A stretch of 59,885 nt of DNA from Thiocystis minor (GTDB taxonomy: Bacteria; Pseudomonadota; Gammaproteobacteria; Chromatiales; Chromatiaceae), in the NCBI RefSeq assembly GCF_016653465.1, contig NZ_NHSQ01000085.1:1-59885 (forward strand), given 5' to 3'. Below are positions 1 through 8,584 of the stretch, in pieces; position 1 is the first letter of the stretch, and every line of letters begins with the position of its first letter. Made by a program: the position numbers and the translations under genes. Below the pieces are notes generated by a model. That model made no database searches, was not told the origin of the DNA, and saw only the letters and a program-made list of their open reading frames with translations.

Positions 1-2
1 AA

Positions 3-179
3 CCGCCACGTCTCAACGAGGTGATGCGCCTCATCGCCCGTCTCGGCGGGTTTCTCGGGCGCAAGGGCGATGGCGAGCCCGGTTTGAAGACGATCTGGCT
101 GGGCATGCAGCGCATCATGGACTTCGCGGCTGGAATCAAATATGCCAGGGAGATGCCGGACACGGAAAGTTGTGTGTAA
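3..179 (+). CDS. IS4-type transposase, C-terminal part (cut by window start)
   Basis: An open frame enters from the left edge and ends at TAA 177-179, giving 58 residues. It contains the stretch ARLGGFLGRKGDGEPG, followed by a conserved-looking KTIWLGMQRIMDF segment. This is the usual C-terminal end of many IS4-family (DDE) transposases. The catalytic residues would lie to the left of the window, so I cannot say whether the element is intact. It ends 164 bases upstream of dnaA, so an insertion-sequence end lies inside what would normally be the dnaA promoter or origin region. Family assignment is from memory of the motif, not from a search. Confidence 0.75.
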   Translation, partial: PPRLNEVMRLIARLGGFLGRKGDGEPGLKTIWLGMQRIMDFAAGIKYAREMPDTESCV

Positions 180-343
180 TGGGATGCCTCTAAGGGGGCT
201 GGATGCCCTGTACGCAGATGCTTGTCGACACTTAGGCGCTGCTGTACTGGATTTCGCGTACACAGTATTTAGGGCCTTTGGGGGCAGCGCGCGATGCGCC
301 TGTCAAAACTGAACGAATGATATGACAGAAGTCGGGAGTCGCC

Positions 344-1681
344 ATGGATGTATGGGAGCAGTGTGTCAGGCAATTGAAGAGCGAATTGACGCCGGCAGAA
401 TTTAACACATGGATTATGCCACTCCAGGCACTGGTTGACGGCATTCAGTTACAGTTGTTTGCACCCAATCGTTTCGTGTTGGATTGGGTCCAAAATCATT
501 ATGAAAAAAGGCTGCTCGAACTTTGTGGGCTGCTCAGTAAAGGAATTGTTCTTCGGATCACATTTGAAGTTGGCGGGCTTGAACATGCCGTCGATCAAAA
601 GCATGAACGCTCCCGATTCGTGGATCTTGCGGCCAATCCTGGGCTTGCAGAAAGGCGTTCAAATGCGCATTTAAATGCTGACTTTACCTTTGAGACATTT
701 GTCGAGGGAAAATCCAATCAGCTTGCTCGGGCAGCGTCGATGCAAATCGGTCAGAACCCAGGAACGGCGTACAATCCATTATTTATCTATGGTGGAGTTG
801 GTCTCGGCAAGACTCACTTAATGCACGCTGTTGGAAATATAATACTTACATCAAATCCCAGTGCACGTGTCGTTTATCTGCATTCCGAAAGATTTGTTGC
901 CGAGATGATCAAAGCTCTTCAACATAACAAAATTGACGACTTCAAAAAAAACTACCGCTCGGTCAATGCCCTTTTAATTGATGACGTTCAGTTTTTTGCG
1001 GGGAAGGAACGATCGCAAGAAGAGTTTTTTCACACTTTTAATGCGCTCTTTGATTCACGCCAACAAATCATCTTAACGAGCGATCGATTTCCAAAAGAAG
1101 TTGTCGGTCTTGAAGAACGCTTGAAATCACGCTTTGGATGGGGCTTGACGGTCTCGATCGAACCTCCGGATCTTGAGACAAGCGTTGCTATCCTGCATTG
1201 CAAGGCGACTCAGTGGGGCGTTGAGCTTCCCGAGGATGTTGCATTTTTTGTTGGTCGCCGGATCCGGTCAAATATTCGTGAACTAGAAGGTGCCTTGCGA
1301 CGCTTGATCGCAAATGCCCAATTCACCGGCAAGCCAATCAGCCTCGATTTCGCAAAACATGCTCTCCGAGATATGCTTGCCGCTCAAGACAAGCAAGTTA
1401 GTGTTGAAAATATTCAAAAAACTGTCGCAGAGTATTACAAACTTCGCACCTCTGACATGCTGTCGCCTAAACGAAGTCGTTCGCTTGCGAGACCAAGACA
1501 GATCGCAATGACGCTGGCAAAAGAACTTACGAAGCATAGCCTGCCAGAAATTGGCAACGCATTCGGGGGACGCGACCACACTACAGTGCTTCATGCCACT
1601 CGAAAAATTAAAAGCTTACGGGAAAGTGACGCAGGGCTAGACGAGGATTATAAGAATCTGTTAAGAATGCTTAACGCCTAA
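344..1681 (+). CDS. dnaA: Chromosomal replication initiator protein DnaA
   Basis: DnaA binds DnaA boxes at oriC, oligomerises with ATP and opens the origin. The 445 residues show all expected parts: an N-terminal domain I (about 1-75), a short linker, an AAA+ ATPase with Walker [10 protein letters not shown] (about 150-157) and Walker [10 protein letters not shown] (about 210-218), and a C-terminal HTH domain with the signature [17 protein letters not shown] ribosome site lies five bases before the ATG. Length is close to the E. coli protein. Codon use is much AT-richer than in later genes; for example bases 841-900 are 40% GC by my count. dnaN follows after 116 bases, but recF and gyrB do not follow dnaN. 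I saw no consensus DnaA box (TTATNCACA) on either flank. Confidence 0.97.
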   Translation: MDVWEQCVRQLKSELTPAEFNTWIMPLQALVDGIQLQLFAPNRFVLDWVQNHYEKRLLELCGLLSKGIVLRITFEVGGLEHAVDQKHERSRFVDLAANPGLAERRSNAHLNADFTFETFVEGKSNQLARAASMQIGQNPGTAYNPLFIYGGVGLGKTHLMHAVGNIILTSNPSARVVYLHSERFVAEMIKALQHNKIDDFKKNYRSVNALLIDDVQFFAGKERSQEEFFHTFNALFDSRQQIILTSDRFPKEVVGLEERLKSRFGWGLTVSIEPPDLETSVAILHCKATQWGVELPEDVAFFVGRRIRSNIRELEGALRRLIANAQFTGKPISLDFAKHALRDMLAAQDKQVSVENIQKTVAEYYKLRTSDMLSPKRSRSLARPRQIAMTLAKELTKHSLPEIGNAFGGRDHTTVLHATRKIKSLRESDAGLDEDYKNLLRMLNA

Positions 1682-1797
1682 TTTTGAATGCGATGTTCAG
1701 CTTTTTTGCTTTAAGTTGACTAGCTTCATGTAAGCAGATAGCGAATCGCAGTACTTTTTGAATTTACAATACTACTTACACATTTATGGAGAATGCG

Positions 1798-2898
1798 ATG
1801 GAATTTGTCGTTAACCGGGAGATCCTGTTGCCCGCACTTGGGAAGGTGACTGGAATTGTCGAACGGCGTCAAACATTGCCAATTCTTGGCAATTTACATT
1901 TGGCCGTGGAAAGTGATCGTGTCACGATGACCGGGACCGATTTAGAGGTCGAAGTGAAAACGGTTTTTAATGTCGAAACATGCCACGCTGGAGATGCTAC
2001 TGTACCAGCCCGAAAATTAATGGATATTTGCAAAAATCTCCCTGAAAGCGCCGATATTCGTCTGAAAATCAAGGATGATCGATGCGTTGTTACATCCGGT
2101 CGTGGGCGATTTTCGCTTGGCACATTACCGGCAGCTGATTTCCCGTTTATGGAGTCTGTACAAGATGGCGTTCAATTTTCGATTGGCGAATCTCTTTTAA
2201 AGCGATTACTGGAAAAGACTGCCTTCGCGATGGCACAACAGGATGTGCGATATTACTTGAATGGACTATTAATCGAGTTCGATACCGCAACACTGACTGC
2301 GGTCGCGACCGATGGTCATCGACTTGCAAAATTTCTCAGTAAAACTGCCGTTGGCATGAGCGAATCCCGGCAATTAATTGTTCCGAATAAAACCGTCCTT
2401 GAACTTCGCCGTCAACTGGGTAATTCTGAAGAATGCGCGATTATGAGCCTGGGGGAAAAGTGCTTTCAAATCTCAGTTGGCCATATGACGATGACATCGA
2501 AAATTGTTGATGGTCGATATCCAGAGTATGAACGCGTCATACCACGCGAACTTGGAAAAGTGGCTTTATTGAATAAAGAAGAGCTGAAACGTGCGCTTTC
2601 ACGTACTGCGATATTGTCTAATGAAAAATATCGTGGTGTCAGACTGACATTCGTTCAAGACACACTCAGACTTCTCGCGCATAATCCTGAGCAGGAAGAA
2701 GCCGAAGAAGAGATTGAACTGGAATACAGTGATGACCAGATATCCATTGGTTTTAATGTTTCTTACCTGATGGACGTTCTCGGGGCCATCGACGGAACCG
2801 ACGTGCAAGTTCAATTTCAGGATGGGAACAGCAGTTCTGTCTGGCGTGGCAAAGGTGCCGATGACGAAATATATGTTGTTATGCCCATGCGCCTCTGA
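1798..2898 (+). CDS. dnaN: DNA polymerase III beta sliding clamp
   Basis: This is the ring-shaped processivity clamp that tethers DNA polymerase III to DNA. An in-frame ATG at 1786 exists, but GGAG at 1788-1791 sits six bases before the ATG at 1798. That start gives 366 residues, the same length as E. coli DnaN, and begins MEFVVNREILLPALGKV. The RRQTLPILGNLHL segment and the C-terminal YVVMPMRL are typical of the family. Like dnaA it is AT-rich compared with the rest of the window. After it the usual recF-gyrB genes are missing; 216 bases with an IS3 remnant come next and then an unrelated gene on the other strand. Confidence 0.97.
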   Translation: MEFVVNREILLPALGKVTGIVERRQTLPILGNLHLAVESDRVTMTGTDLEVEVKTVFNVETCHAGDATVPARKLMDICKNLPESADIRLKIKDDRCVVTSGRGRFSLGTLPAADFPFMESVQDGVQFSIGESLLKRLLEKTAFAMAQQDVRYYLNGLLIEFDTATLTAVATDGHRLAKFLSKTAVGMSESRQLIVPNKTVLELRRQLGNSEECAIMSLGEKCFQISVGHMTMTSKIVDGRYPEYERVIPRELGKVALLNKEELKRALSRTAILSNEKYRGVRLTFVQDTLRLLAHNPEQEEAEEEIELEYSDDQISIGFNVSYLMDVLGAIDGTDVQVQFQDGNSSSVWRGKGADDEIYVVMPMRL

Positions 2899-3059
2899 TT
2901 GGCTCTCCCGGATTTCATGCGGCAAATAACATTTTATAAATCATGATTTTACGCGAGCCACTCTCAAAACGCCGTATTCGAGCGATGTGATTTATGTGAT
3001 CGACAAAGAGCCGCTTCTGAGCTTATTTAGGAATCGCCGAGATCGAACGCGTGGTCGAA

Positions 3060-3272
3060 AGTGGACCCCACGTCCAGGACAGTTATTCCCCGAATTCAAG
3101 TTGTGCTGCCGACCTCAATCGCAGCGGTTTGGCGCTGCCCCAGTGTTGTCTCGCCGACACGATCCACGATCTTCGCTCCCTCGCCTTCCCCCGAGCGGTA
3201 GACCTCCTCCGGCGTCGGGTACCCCAGGGATTGGTGCGGATGCTCGTGGTTGTAGAAGGCGAACGACGCGGT
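3060..3272 (-). mobile_element. IS3-family transposase (OrfB) 3' remnant
   Basis: On the minus strand, 3263-3096 reads FAFYNHEHPHQSLGYPTPEE followed by VYRSGEGEGAK, and stops at TGA (3098-3096). This is the usual C-terminal end of IS3-family OrfB integrases. No upstream part of the transposase is present; the right edge joins directly to the GGDEF gene at about 3265-3272. The left edge, near 3060-3080 (TGGACCCCACGTCCAGGAC), resembles an IS3-type terminal inverted repeat. The element is therefore a one-ended fragment. The same bases are also read in another frame as the tail of the upstream diguanylate cyclase. Confidence 0.75.
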
Positions 3273-4539
3273 TGCGTCCCTCTGCCTTGGCGCGATAAAC
3301 GGCGCGATCCGCCCGTCCGATCATCTGGAGTAACGAGTTTTCCAGCTCGGTGGTGAATCCAATGCTCACGGTCAGCGGGATCGGCGTTCCGCCATCCTCG
3401 AAATCCACCCGAGCGACGGCGGCGCGTACCCGCTCTAACACCAATTCTGCGTCATCGTCCTGTTTAAGCACGAGTAAACAGATGAACTCCTCGCCCCCGT
3501 AGCGCCCGACAATATCGGACACGCGCAACGATTGGCTCAGCGCGACGGCAATCCGCTTCAAGGCATCGTCGCCGACCAGATGGCCAAAGCGATCGTTGAC
3601 CTGCTTGAAGTGATCCACATCGATCATGCCGAGCGCGATCTGAAAATGACCGCGCCGGGCATTGGCGTAGAGTTTTTCGCCCACTTCCAGGACATGACGC
3701 CGGTTGGCCAGCCCGGTCAGCACGTCGCGGGTGGCCGCCTCGCGCAGACGGCGCACATACTCCATCATGTTGGTGTTCTGGGTGACGCGGCAGAAAAACT
3801 CCTCCGCCTGAAATGGCTTGGCGATGAAATCGTTGGCGCCGGTCTTGAGCAGGCGGGCCGAGAGTCCGGGCTTGGAGGTATCCGACATACCGATGACGGC
3901 CAGATCTTCGCGGCGATATTGCTGACGGATGGCTTCGATCAGCTCCAGTCCGTTCATCTCGGGCATGTTGACATCGGTGATCACAAGACTGGTCTCGGGA
4001 TGTTCAGCCAGCCGCTTCAACGCTTCCCTGCCGTTGTTCGCTGTCAATGTCTGATAGCGATAGCTCTCCAGCAGACTTTGCAGATACGCCCGAAAACTGG
4101 GCGAATCGTCAACCACCATCACCTTGATCTGACGGTTTTGCCACAGGCGTCCGAGCGTGTGCGCGACCTGTTCGATCTCGTTGCGATTGTGCTTGATGAA
4201 ATAATCCACGACCTGCTTACTCAGCATGGTCTCCCGCAGCAAGGGATCCATGGAGCCGGTCAGCACCACCACCGGAATCCCGTGCCGCTGCACCAGATCC
4301 ACGACCTGGCCCTCCGGCGCATCCGGTAGATTGAGATCCAGCACGGCGGCGAAGAACCGCGTGGGATCCAGGGCCAGCGCCGCCTGCGCCTCGGCCAGCG
4401 AACCCGCCTCCACCGTCTTCAATCCATGCGCATCGTCGAGATAGGCGCTCAGTAAACTGCGCAGGGAACGGCTGTCCTCGACCACCAGCACCGTGCCGGT
4501 CGCGCTGACGCTGGTCGCGTCATTAATCATCTGAATCAT
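3115..4539 (-). CDS. Two-receiver response regulator with GGDEF domain (diguanylate cyclase)
   Basis: This is a PleD-like regulator that should make cyclic di-GMP when its receivers are phosphorylated. It has receiver 1 (about 12-130, VLDLNLPD phospho-site region), receiver 2 (about 135-255, VITDVNMPEMNG) and a GGDEF domain (about 270-425). The active site is GGEEF and an RxxD inhibitory site (RVSD) lies five residues before it. I chose ATG 4539 (MIQMINDATS), which has AGAGG upstream; an in-frame ATG at 4743 would add an uncharacteristic N-terminus. After GRNRVV the frame runs into an IS3 remnant and adds about 45 residues that look like out-of-frame transposase, ending at 3115. The catalytic domain seems complete, so enzyme activity may survive. 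Confidence 0.9.
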   Translation of the reverse strand: MIQMINDATSVSATGTVLVVEDSRSLRSLLSAYLDDAHGLKTVEAGSLAEAQAALALDPTRFFAAVLDLNLPDAPEGQVVDLVQRHGIPVVVLTGSMDPLLRETMLSKQVVDYFIKHNRNEIEQVAHTLGRLWQNRQIKVMVVDDSPSFRAYLQSLLESYRYQTLTANNGREALKRLAEHPETSLVITDVNMPEMNGLELIEAIRQQYRREDLAVIGMSDTSKPGLSARLLKTGANDFIAKPFQAEEFFCRVTQNTNMMEYVRRLREAATRDVLTGLANRRHVLEVGEKLYANARRGHFQIALGMIDVDHFKQVNDRFGHLVGDDALKRIAVALSQSLRVSDIVGRYGGEEFICLLVLKQDDDAELVLERVRAAVARVDFEDGGTPIPLTVSIGFTTELENSLLQMIGRADRAVYRAKAEGRNRVVRLLQPRASAPIPGVPDAGGGLPLGGRRGSEDRGSCRRDNTGAAPNRCD

Positions 4540-4734
4540 GGGGGCTTGCCTCTGTCGAGGACCGCCGAAAGTCACTGTTCGACAGGCCATACTCGAAACG
4601 CTCGAACTCAAGCCATCCCAGCCGCGAGAAAGAGTTCGGATTCTAAAGCGATTTCCGGCAAACATCATCTTCGCGTCGAATGCTGGCCCGGCGGACGAAG
4701 ATTCGTGTGCAACGACGTTCGCCATCCCGGAGGG

Positions 4735-4803
4735 CACTGCCATTCAGTGAAGCCGTTCGTGGTGAGCGTGTCGAACCATGAACGGCTTCACTGAATGGCA
4801 GTG
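4735..4803. repeat. Perfect long inverted repeat between convergently read-through genes
   Basis: A 24-base left arm (4735-4758) is exactly complementary to the right arm (4780-4803), with a 21-base loop. The left arm begins CACTGCCATTCAG and the right arm ends CTGAATGGCAGTG. CATCCCG also occurs just outside both arms as a direct repeat. It lies between the RyR gene (stop at 4835) and the start region of the diguanylate cyclase, both on the minus strand. It could end transcription of the RyR gene, or it could be a small mobile palindrome. There is no T-run next to it, so I do not call it a simple intrinsic terminator. Confidence 0.8.
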
Positions 4804-4834
4804 CATCCCGAAAGGAGTCCGCGCGTGGCCGGGA

Positions 4835-6583
4835 TCAATACTCGAAGTTCCAGTCGAGTCCGGCCCAGCCAGTCGAAAGCGTCACTCGCCTGGCGGGTTC
4901 GGCCATGGGCGCGATCGCTCCCAGCGCAATGACGATCTCGGCCCGCGCGGCGAACCAGCGCGCCAGTTCGCCCTCGCCGTCCAGCGCGATCCGGCGCTCG
5001 GCGCGAGCGGCGAGTTCCAGCAAATCCAGCCGCGCGGCAGCGTCGGGCTGGGCGGCCAGCAGTTCGTCGACAGGCCGGGGCAGCAGCCAGAAGAGTCCGG
5101 CATCGGTCTGATCCAGCGCCTGTCGCATCACCTGTCGCGTCGCCGGGTCCGCCAGGGTGGCAGCGAGCACGAGGGCGCGATCCGGATAGCGGGCAACGAG
5201 CCGCTCCAAAACCAAACGGGTCAGGGTGCACAGCCGTCTCCCGCTAGCCGACCCCGCACCCGGCGCGGGGAGACCGACGATCAGCAGACGCACCACCCCC
5301 AGCCCGGAACGCGCCAGCAGGTTCGGCACGCCGCGCACGGCGAAACGGTCGAGATCCTTCATGGGCTCGGACAGTTCGGCATAGGGGATGAGCTGCGGAT
5401 GATGCTTGCGGGCATTGTCGCGCACCGGGGCATAACTCCAGCCATCCAGAAACCGGTCGGCGGCCCAGCGCCGGTGTTCGATCCGGGCCAGCCGTTCCAC
5501 CTCCAGCGGCGTGAAAGCGAAGGAGTCCACCATCTCCTCGACGACCGCCCGGCAGTCCGTGAGGGCCAGCTTGGCCCAAAGATGGTCCGCCTGATGGCGG
5601 TTGGCCTGCCGATAGGAGGTGGCCAGTCGCGGCCAGGGCTCGCCGGCCGGCTCGGTGCCCGGATCGCGTCCCTGCGCGGCGATGCTGTCGCAATACTGTT
5701 CATGGATGGTTCGGGCCGCCTCGTCGCCGAGACCATCGAGCAACACCTGAGGCCGGCAGGCTGCGTGGAGCGACGAGAAGGGGATGAGCTGTCCGTCCCA
5801 GTCCGCGATGTCGCCCCTGGCCGCGTCGTCGCCGATCTCCAGCAGAATCGGCGGCGAGGCGCGTTGCTCTCGGGCAATGGCCTGGATGAGCGCGCGCGCC
5901 ACCCGAAGACCCTCCGCGCCGGGAGCGTCCGGGCAGACCAGGGCGAGAGTGACGGCTGGCGCGTCCTTGAGTGACGGTGACGCGAGTGGCGCGAACCGGA
6001 TCTCCGCCACCTGACCAGCCTGGGGATACGCCGCCTGGAAACGCGCGGCCACGCGCTCCGTGTCATCGCAGAGAACGCTGACCCGTGGGCACGCATCGGC
6101 GTATTGGATCAGCCGCAGCGCCTGGACCAGAAAAGCGCCAGCAGAGGGCGTGAACCCCGCGATCAGCAGATGCGGCACCTGACCGAACGGCGGATCCATG
6201 CCGGAATGCAGCGGCCAGCGGGCGAGCAGCGCGCGCATGGCGCGGTTTTCGATGGCGAAGGTCTCCAGGCGCAGCCGTCCATCGAGGTTCAAGGTTGGAA
6301 GCGGGGGCGGCGGGTCGGCCGGGTGCATCAGGATCAGCCGGACGGGTTCGGCACCGAACCCTCGCCGGGCTTGATCTAGTCGGGCGGCGAACGGGGCGAT
6401 CAAGCCCGCCGGGTCGGGTGGATCGGCCAGGATCAGGGTACGGATTCGGGCAGGCTTCAGCGTCGTCAGTTGGTCGGGCGAGACCAAGCGCACCCGTCGC
6501 CCATCCGCGCGCAATCCCGCGACGACACGCGAGGCGAGCGGCTCAGAGCCGCAGACATGGATAGGCGATGGGCCAAATAACAT
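4835..6583 (-). CDS. RyR-domain protein with N-terminal Rossmann-like region
   Basis: This 582-residue protein has a RyR domain at about 395-440: EHRRWAADRFLDGWSYAP, then VRDNARKHHPQLIPYAEL and a closing KDLDR. RyR is the small domain repeated in animal ryanodine receptors and also found alone in bacteria. The N-terminus (IHVCGSEPLASRVVAGLRAD) looks like a nucleotide-binding Rossmann fold of TrkA-N/RCK type, and a second such region occurs around residues 130-180. The last 130 residues resemble a further alpha/beta nucleotide-binding module. No transmembrane segment is visible, so the protein is probably cytoplasmic. It starts 48 bases after an LSDAT/SLOG gene on the same strand. The likely role is nucleotide-dependent signalling or defence; the exact function is unknown. 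Confidence 0.75.
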   Translation of the reverse strand: MLFGPSPIHVCGSEPLASRVVAGLRADGRRVRLVSPDQLTTLKPARIRTLILADPPDPAGLIAPFAARLDQARRGFGAEPVRLILMHPADPPPPLPTLNLDGRLRLETFAIENRAMRALLARWPLHSGMDPPFGQVPHLLIAGFTPSAGAFLVQALRLIQYADACPRVSVLCDDTERVAARFQAAYPQAGQVAEIRFAPLASPSLKDAPAVTLALVCPDAPGAEGLRVARALIQAIAREQRASPPILLEIGDDAARGDIADWDGQLIPFSSLHAACRPQVLLDGLGDEAARTIHEQYCDSIAAQGRDPGTEPAGEPWPRLATSYRQANRHQADHLWAKLALTDCRAVVEEMVDSFAFTPLEVERLARIEHRRWAADRFLDGWSYAPVRDNARKHHPQLIPYAELSEPMKDLDRFAVRGVPNLLARSGLGVVRLLIVGLPAPGAGSASGRRLCTLTRLVLERLVARYPDRALVLAATLADPATRQVMRQALDQTDAGLFWLLPRPVDELLAAQPDAAARLDLLELAARAERRIALDGEGELARWFAARAEIVIALGAIAPMAEPARRVTLSTGWAGLDWNFEY

Positions 6584-6631
6584 GGAGAGGCACTCGGGTC
6601 ATTTCCAGGAAACGGCCCTGGGACCGCATCG

Positions 6632-7429
6632 TTATGACGCCTTCCCGTCTCCCGTCGACGCGAACGTCTGGGCCAGGATGTCGGCCACAGGTTCGACGGC
6701 ATCCGCCATCTCCACCACCTGCATCAAGGCGTGCTCCCGCGCTCCGAGCGGGAAATCCTTAATCTCCCGGCCGTCACGCCACCAGTTGGCCAGCAGATCG
6801 GCCGTACCGCCCGTACCGGCCAGTATGATCAGGCGCAGACCCGCCCGCAACGCCAACACCACATCCAGCCGGGTAACGAGCCCGCCGGCGGCGACCAGGG
6901 TCAGGACTGGACCGTCGCCAGCAAGGCAGGTCGCGGCGGCGACGATCCAGGCCGATTCGTCGCCCCAGCGATCCCCTGGCGTCAGGAGAAAATGCGAGTG
7001 GTTCGGGTCAAGCCGCGCGCCCTCGCCGAATGTCCGCCCTCCAAACCGATCGGTGTCCCCACAATGTCCCGCCCCGCTCAGAACGCGGACCGCGGCACGC
7101 GACGGCCGTGTCTCCAGCGCCACCGTGCCGCGGTCCGCGACCCCGAGCAGCGGAAAGCGGGCGGCGGTCCGATGGCGCGCCTGACCCATCAAGGCCATGA
7201 CTCCAAAGGCGGTGCCGCCATCGACGACCGTGACACCCAGCGCATCCAGCCGGGGCGCCAGTCGCTCGAACAGGCTGCGCAGGGCCGCCGCCACCGCCGG
7301 ATCGAGATTCGCGGCCCCGCCGATCAGCACCAGCACCGGACGGGGCACGGACAGCCCCAGCGCGTCGAGCGCGCCGGCGAGGGCGGTCACGGCTTCGGAT
7401 GGCGCGCGCCCGGCGCCTGCCGCCGTCAT
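6632..7429 (-). CDS. LSDAT/SLOG-family (TRPM N-domain-like) protein
   Basis: The 265 residues carry the marks of the prokaryotic LSDAT branch of the SLOG superfamily: VLVLIGGAANLD near the N-terminus, VVDGGTAFGVMALMGQAR, LDPNHSHFLLTPGDRWGDES and a late AGLRLIILAGTGGTADLLAN. In animals this fold forms the N-terminal domain of TRPM channels. SLOG domains are thought to bind or process nucleotide-derived ligands. A longer reading from ATG 7537 would take its N-terminus from a palindromic repeat (7477-7545), so ATG 7429 is preferred, although its ribosome site is weak. It lies directly upstream of the RyR gene and is probably co-transcribed with it. Function is inferred only from family and context. 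Confidence 0.72.
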   Translation of the reverse strand: MTAAGAGRAPSEAVTALAGALDALGLSVPRPVLVLIGGAANLDPAVAAALRSLFERLAPRLDALGVTVVDGGTAFGVMALMGQARHRTAARFPLLGVADRGTVALETRPSRAAVRVLSGAGHCGDTDRFGGRTFGEGARLDPNHSHFLLTPGDRWGDESAWIVAAATCLAGDGPVLTLVAAGGLVTRLDVVLALRAGLRLIILAGTGGTADLLANWWRDGREIKDFPLGAREHALMQVVEMADAVEPVADILAQTFASTGDGKAS

Positions 7430-7476
7430 CTCGCCGAGATCCAGCGACCCGCTCCCGTGAATGCGGCTCGGCGCGC

Positions 7477-7545
7477 GAGGTTCCGTTCGCCCTTCGACCG
7501 GCCTGTCCTGAGCGAAGTCGAAGGGCTCAGGACGCACGGAACCTC
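7477..7545. repeat. Palindromic intergenic repeat (SEVEG type)
   Basis: GAGGTTCCGT (7477-7486) is exactly complementary to ACGGAACCTC (7536-7545). Inside it CCCTTCGAC pairs with GTCGAAGGG and TCCTGAGC with GCTCAGGA. When translated it gives the familiar spurious peptide FDRPVLSEVEG, which I remember from unrelated genomes, so this is probably a widely dispersed palindromic element. It separates the OsmC gene from the LSDAT gene and may limit or adjust read-through between them. Confidence 0.7.
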
Positions 7546-7570
7546 GGCAAGGTCTTTCCCGGAAGTCGCC

Positions 7571-8032
7571 TTACTCGGACTCATGCAGGATCGTGCCCTG
7601 CTCGTCGAGCAGCGTGACGCGCATCGGAATGCCCTGGCGGATGCTCGCCGACACCACGCAGAAGTCCTCGAACAGGGTCTTGCAGCGGGCGAAACGGGGC
7701 GACTGCGTGACGACATCGGTCAGAATCAGCCGGACCTCCAGACCGCCGATGCGCTGACGTTTCTTCTCGTTGCGGACCATGATGCAGTCAACCTCGGTAC
7801 GCAGACAGTGCTCTGGCGGCTCCTCCTTGAAGACGCAATAGAGCAGGCTCGCGCTCAGACAGTTGGCGGCGGCGGCGGCCAGCAGGCGCGAGGCGTTCGG
7901 CCCCTGCTGCTCGCCGAGCGGCGGGGGTTCGTCCATCAGCAGATCGGGCGCGCGCTTCCAGTCGAACGCGACATTGATCTGAAAACCTTCGCGTTGCTCA
8001 AGATGGATGGTGAAACGGCCTTCTTCGGACAT
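7571..8032 (-). CDS. OsmC family protein
   Basis: This is a 153-residue protein of the OsmC/Ohr family, whose members often reduce organic hydroperoxides with a pair of cysteines. GAGGAAAG just upstream supports the ATG at 8032. Family-like features are the PPPLGEQQGPNASRLLAAAA segment, the cysteine in AAANCLSASLL, and a second cysteine in the FEDFCVVSASIRQGIP segment typical of the C-terminal part. It lies between the LSDAT gene and the gamma-glutamylcyclotransferase gene on the same strand, 22 bases after the latter. The substrate is unknown, and some OsmC proteins without Ohr-like context act on other thiol-reactive compounds. Confidence 0.85.
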   Translation of the reverse strand: MSEEGRFTIHLEQREGFQINVAFDWKRAPDLLMDEPPPLGEQQGPNASRLLAAAAANCLSASLLYCVFKEEPPEHCLRTEVDCIMVRNEKKRQRIGGLEVRLILTDVVTQSPRFARCKTLFEDFCVVSASIRQGIPMRVTLLDEQGTILHESE

Positions 8033-8054
8033 GTTCTTTCCTCGATCTCGGTGG

Positions 8055-8501
8055 TTATCGCGCTGAACCTGTGGATGATGACGACCGTCGGTGACGGGTC
8101 TTGGGATCCCTGAGAGAGCGCACGCCGGTGGCCCGTAAAGACTGCGGATCGGCAGCGAGGGCACGCCAATCGCCGCCGACGATGATCGGCCGGCCGCGCA
8201 GCCGGCCGCGATAGACATAGATCCAGGCGCGACCATAGGGCGTTGCGATCCAGTGTCGATCATAGAGGATCGGATAGTCCTCCAGCCGGTCGAGTTGGCG
8301 CAAACCGGCGCCATCCAGGGCATAGACCTCGCCGAGGATCGCGGTCGCCCCGCCACGGGCCGCGCCCGGATAGGCGCCGATGCGATACAGTGTAAAGCAG
8401 GGCGCGGTGCGATGCGGCCCCAGCCAATCCGCGCCGTTCAGCAAGCGATGGTTGACTTCCCCGCGCAACAGGGTGCCATAAACAAAGACACGATGACGCA
8501 T
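8055..8501 (-). CDS. Gamma-glutamylcyclotransferase family protein (AIG2/YtfP-like)
   Basis: The 148-residue protein begins MRHRVFVYGTLLRGEVNHRL, the characteristic YGTLxxG opening of the AIG2/GGCT fold. An acidic residue later in LDRLEDYP is in the expected place for the catalytic Glu region, and the C-terminal half contains AWIYVYRG. Such enzymes release 5-oxoproline from gamma-glutamyl compounds, although YtfP-like members often have no proven substrate. The start at 8501 is set by homology because no strong ribosome site is present. It is the first gene of the minus-strand run leading to OsmC and diverges from pyrD. Confidence 0.82.
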   Translation of the reverse strand: MRHRVFVYGTLLRGEVNHRLLNGADWLGPHRTAPCFTLYRIGAYPGAARGGATAILGEVYALDGAGLRQLDRLEDYPILYDRHWIATPYGRAWIYVYRGRLRGRPIIVGGDWRALAADPQSLRATGVRSLRDPKTRHRRSSSSTGSAR

Positions 8502-8572
8502 GGCGGCGGTCTCAGGATGCGAGCGGGGCGCCCGGCATGTCCGGCAACTGGGTTTGCGTGTCCATGGAAGTG

Positions 8573-8584
8573 TTCCCGCGGGAA
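8573..8584. promoter_or_regulatory. 12-bp perfect palindrome in the pyrD divergent intergenic region
   Basis: TTCCCGCGGGAA is a perfect 12-base palindrome. It lies between the divergent starts of the cyclotransferase gene (8501) and pyrD (8731), where an operator would be expected. I cannot link it to a known regulator, and a GC-rich palindrome of this size can occur by chance. Confidence 0.25.

Noticed and set aside
180-343. oriC with DnaA boxes upstream of dnaA
   Set aside because: I looked for TTATNCACA on both strands here and after dnaN and found no consensus copy, so I do not annotate an origin.
7430-7537. Longer N-terminus of the LSDAT protein
   Set aside because: The extra residues are coded by a dispersed palindromic repeat and carry no family motif.
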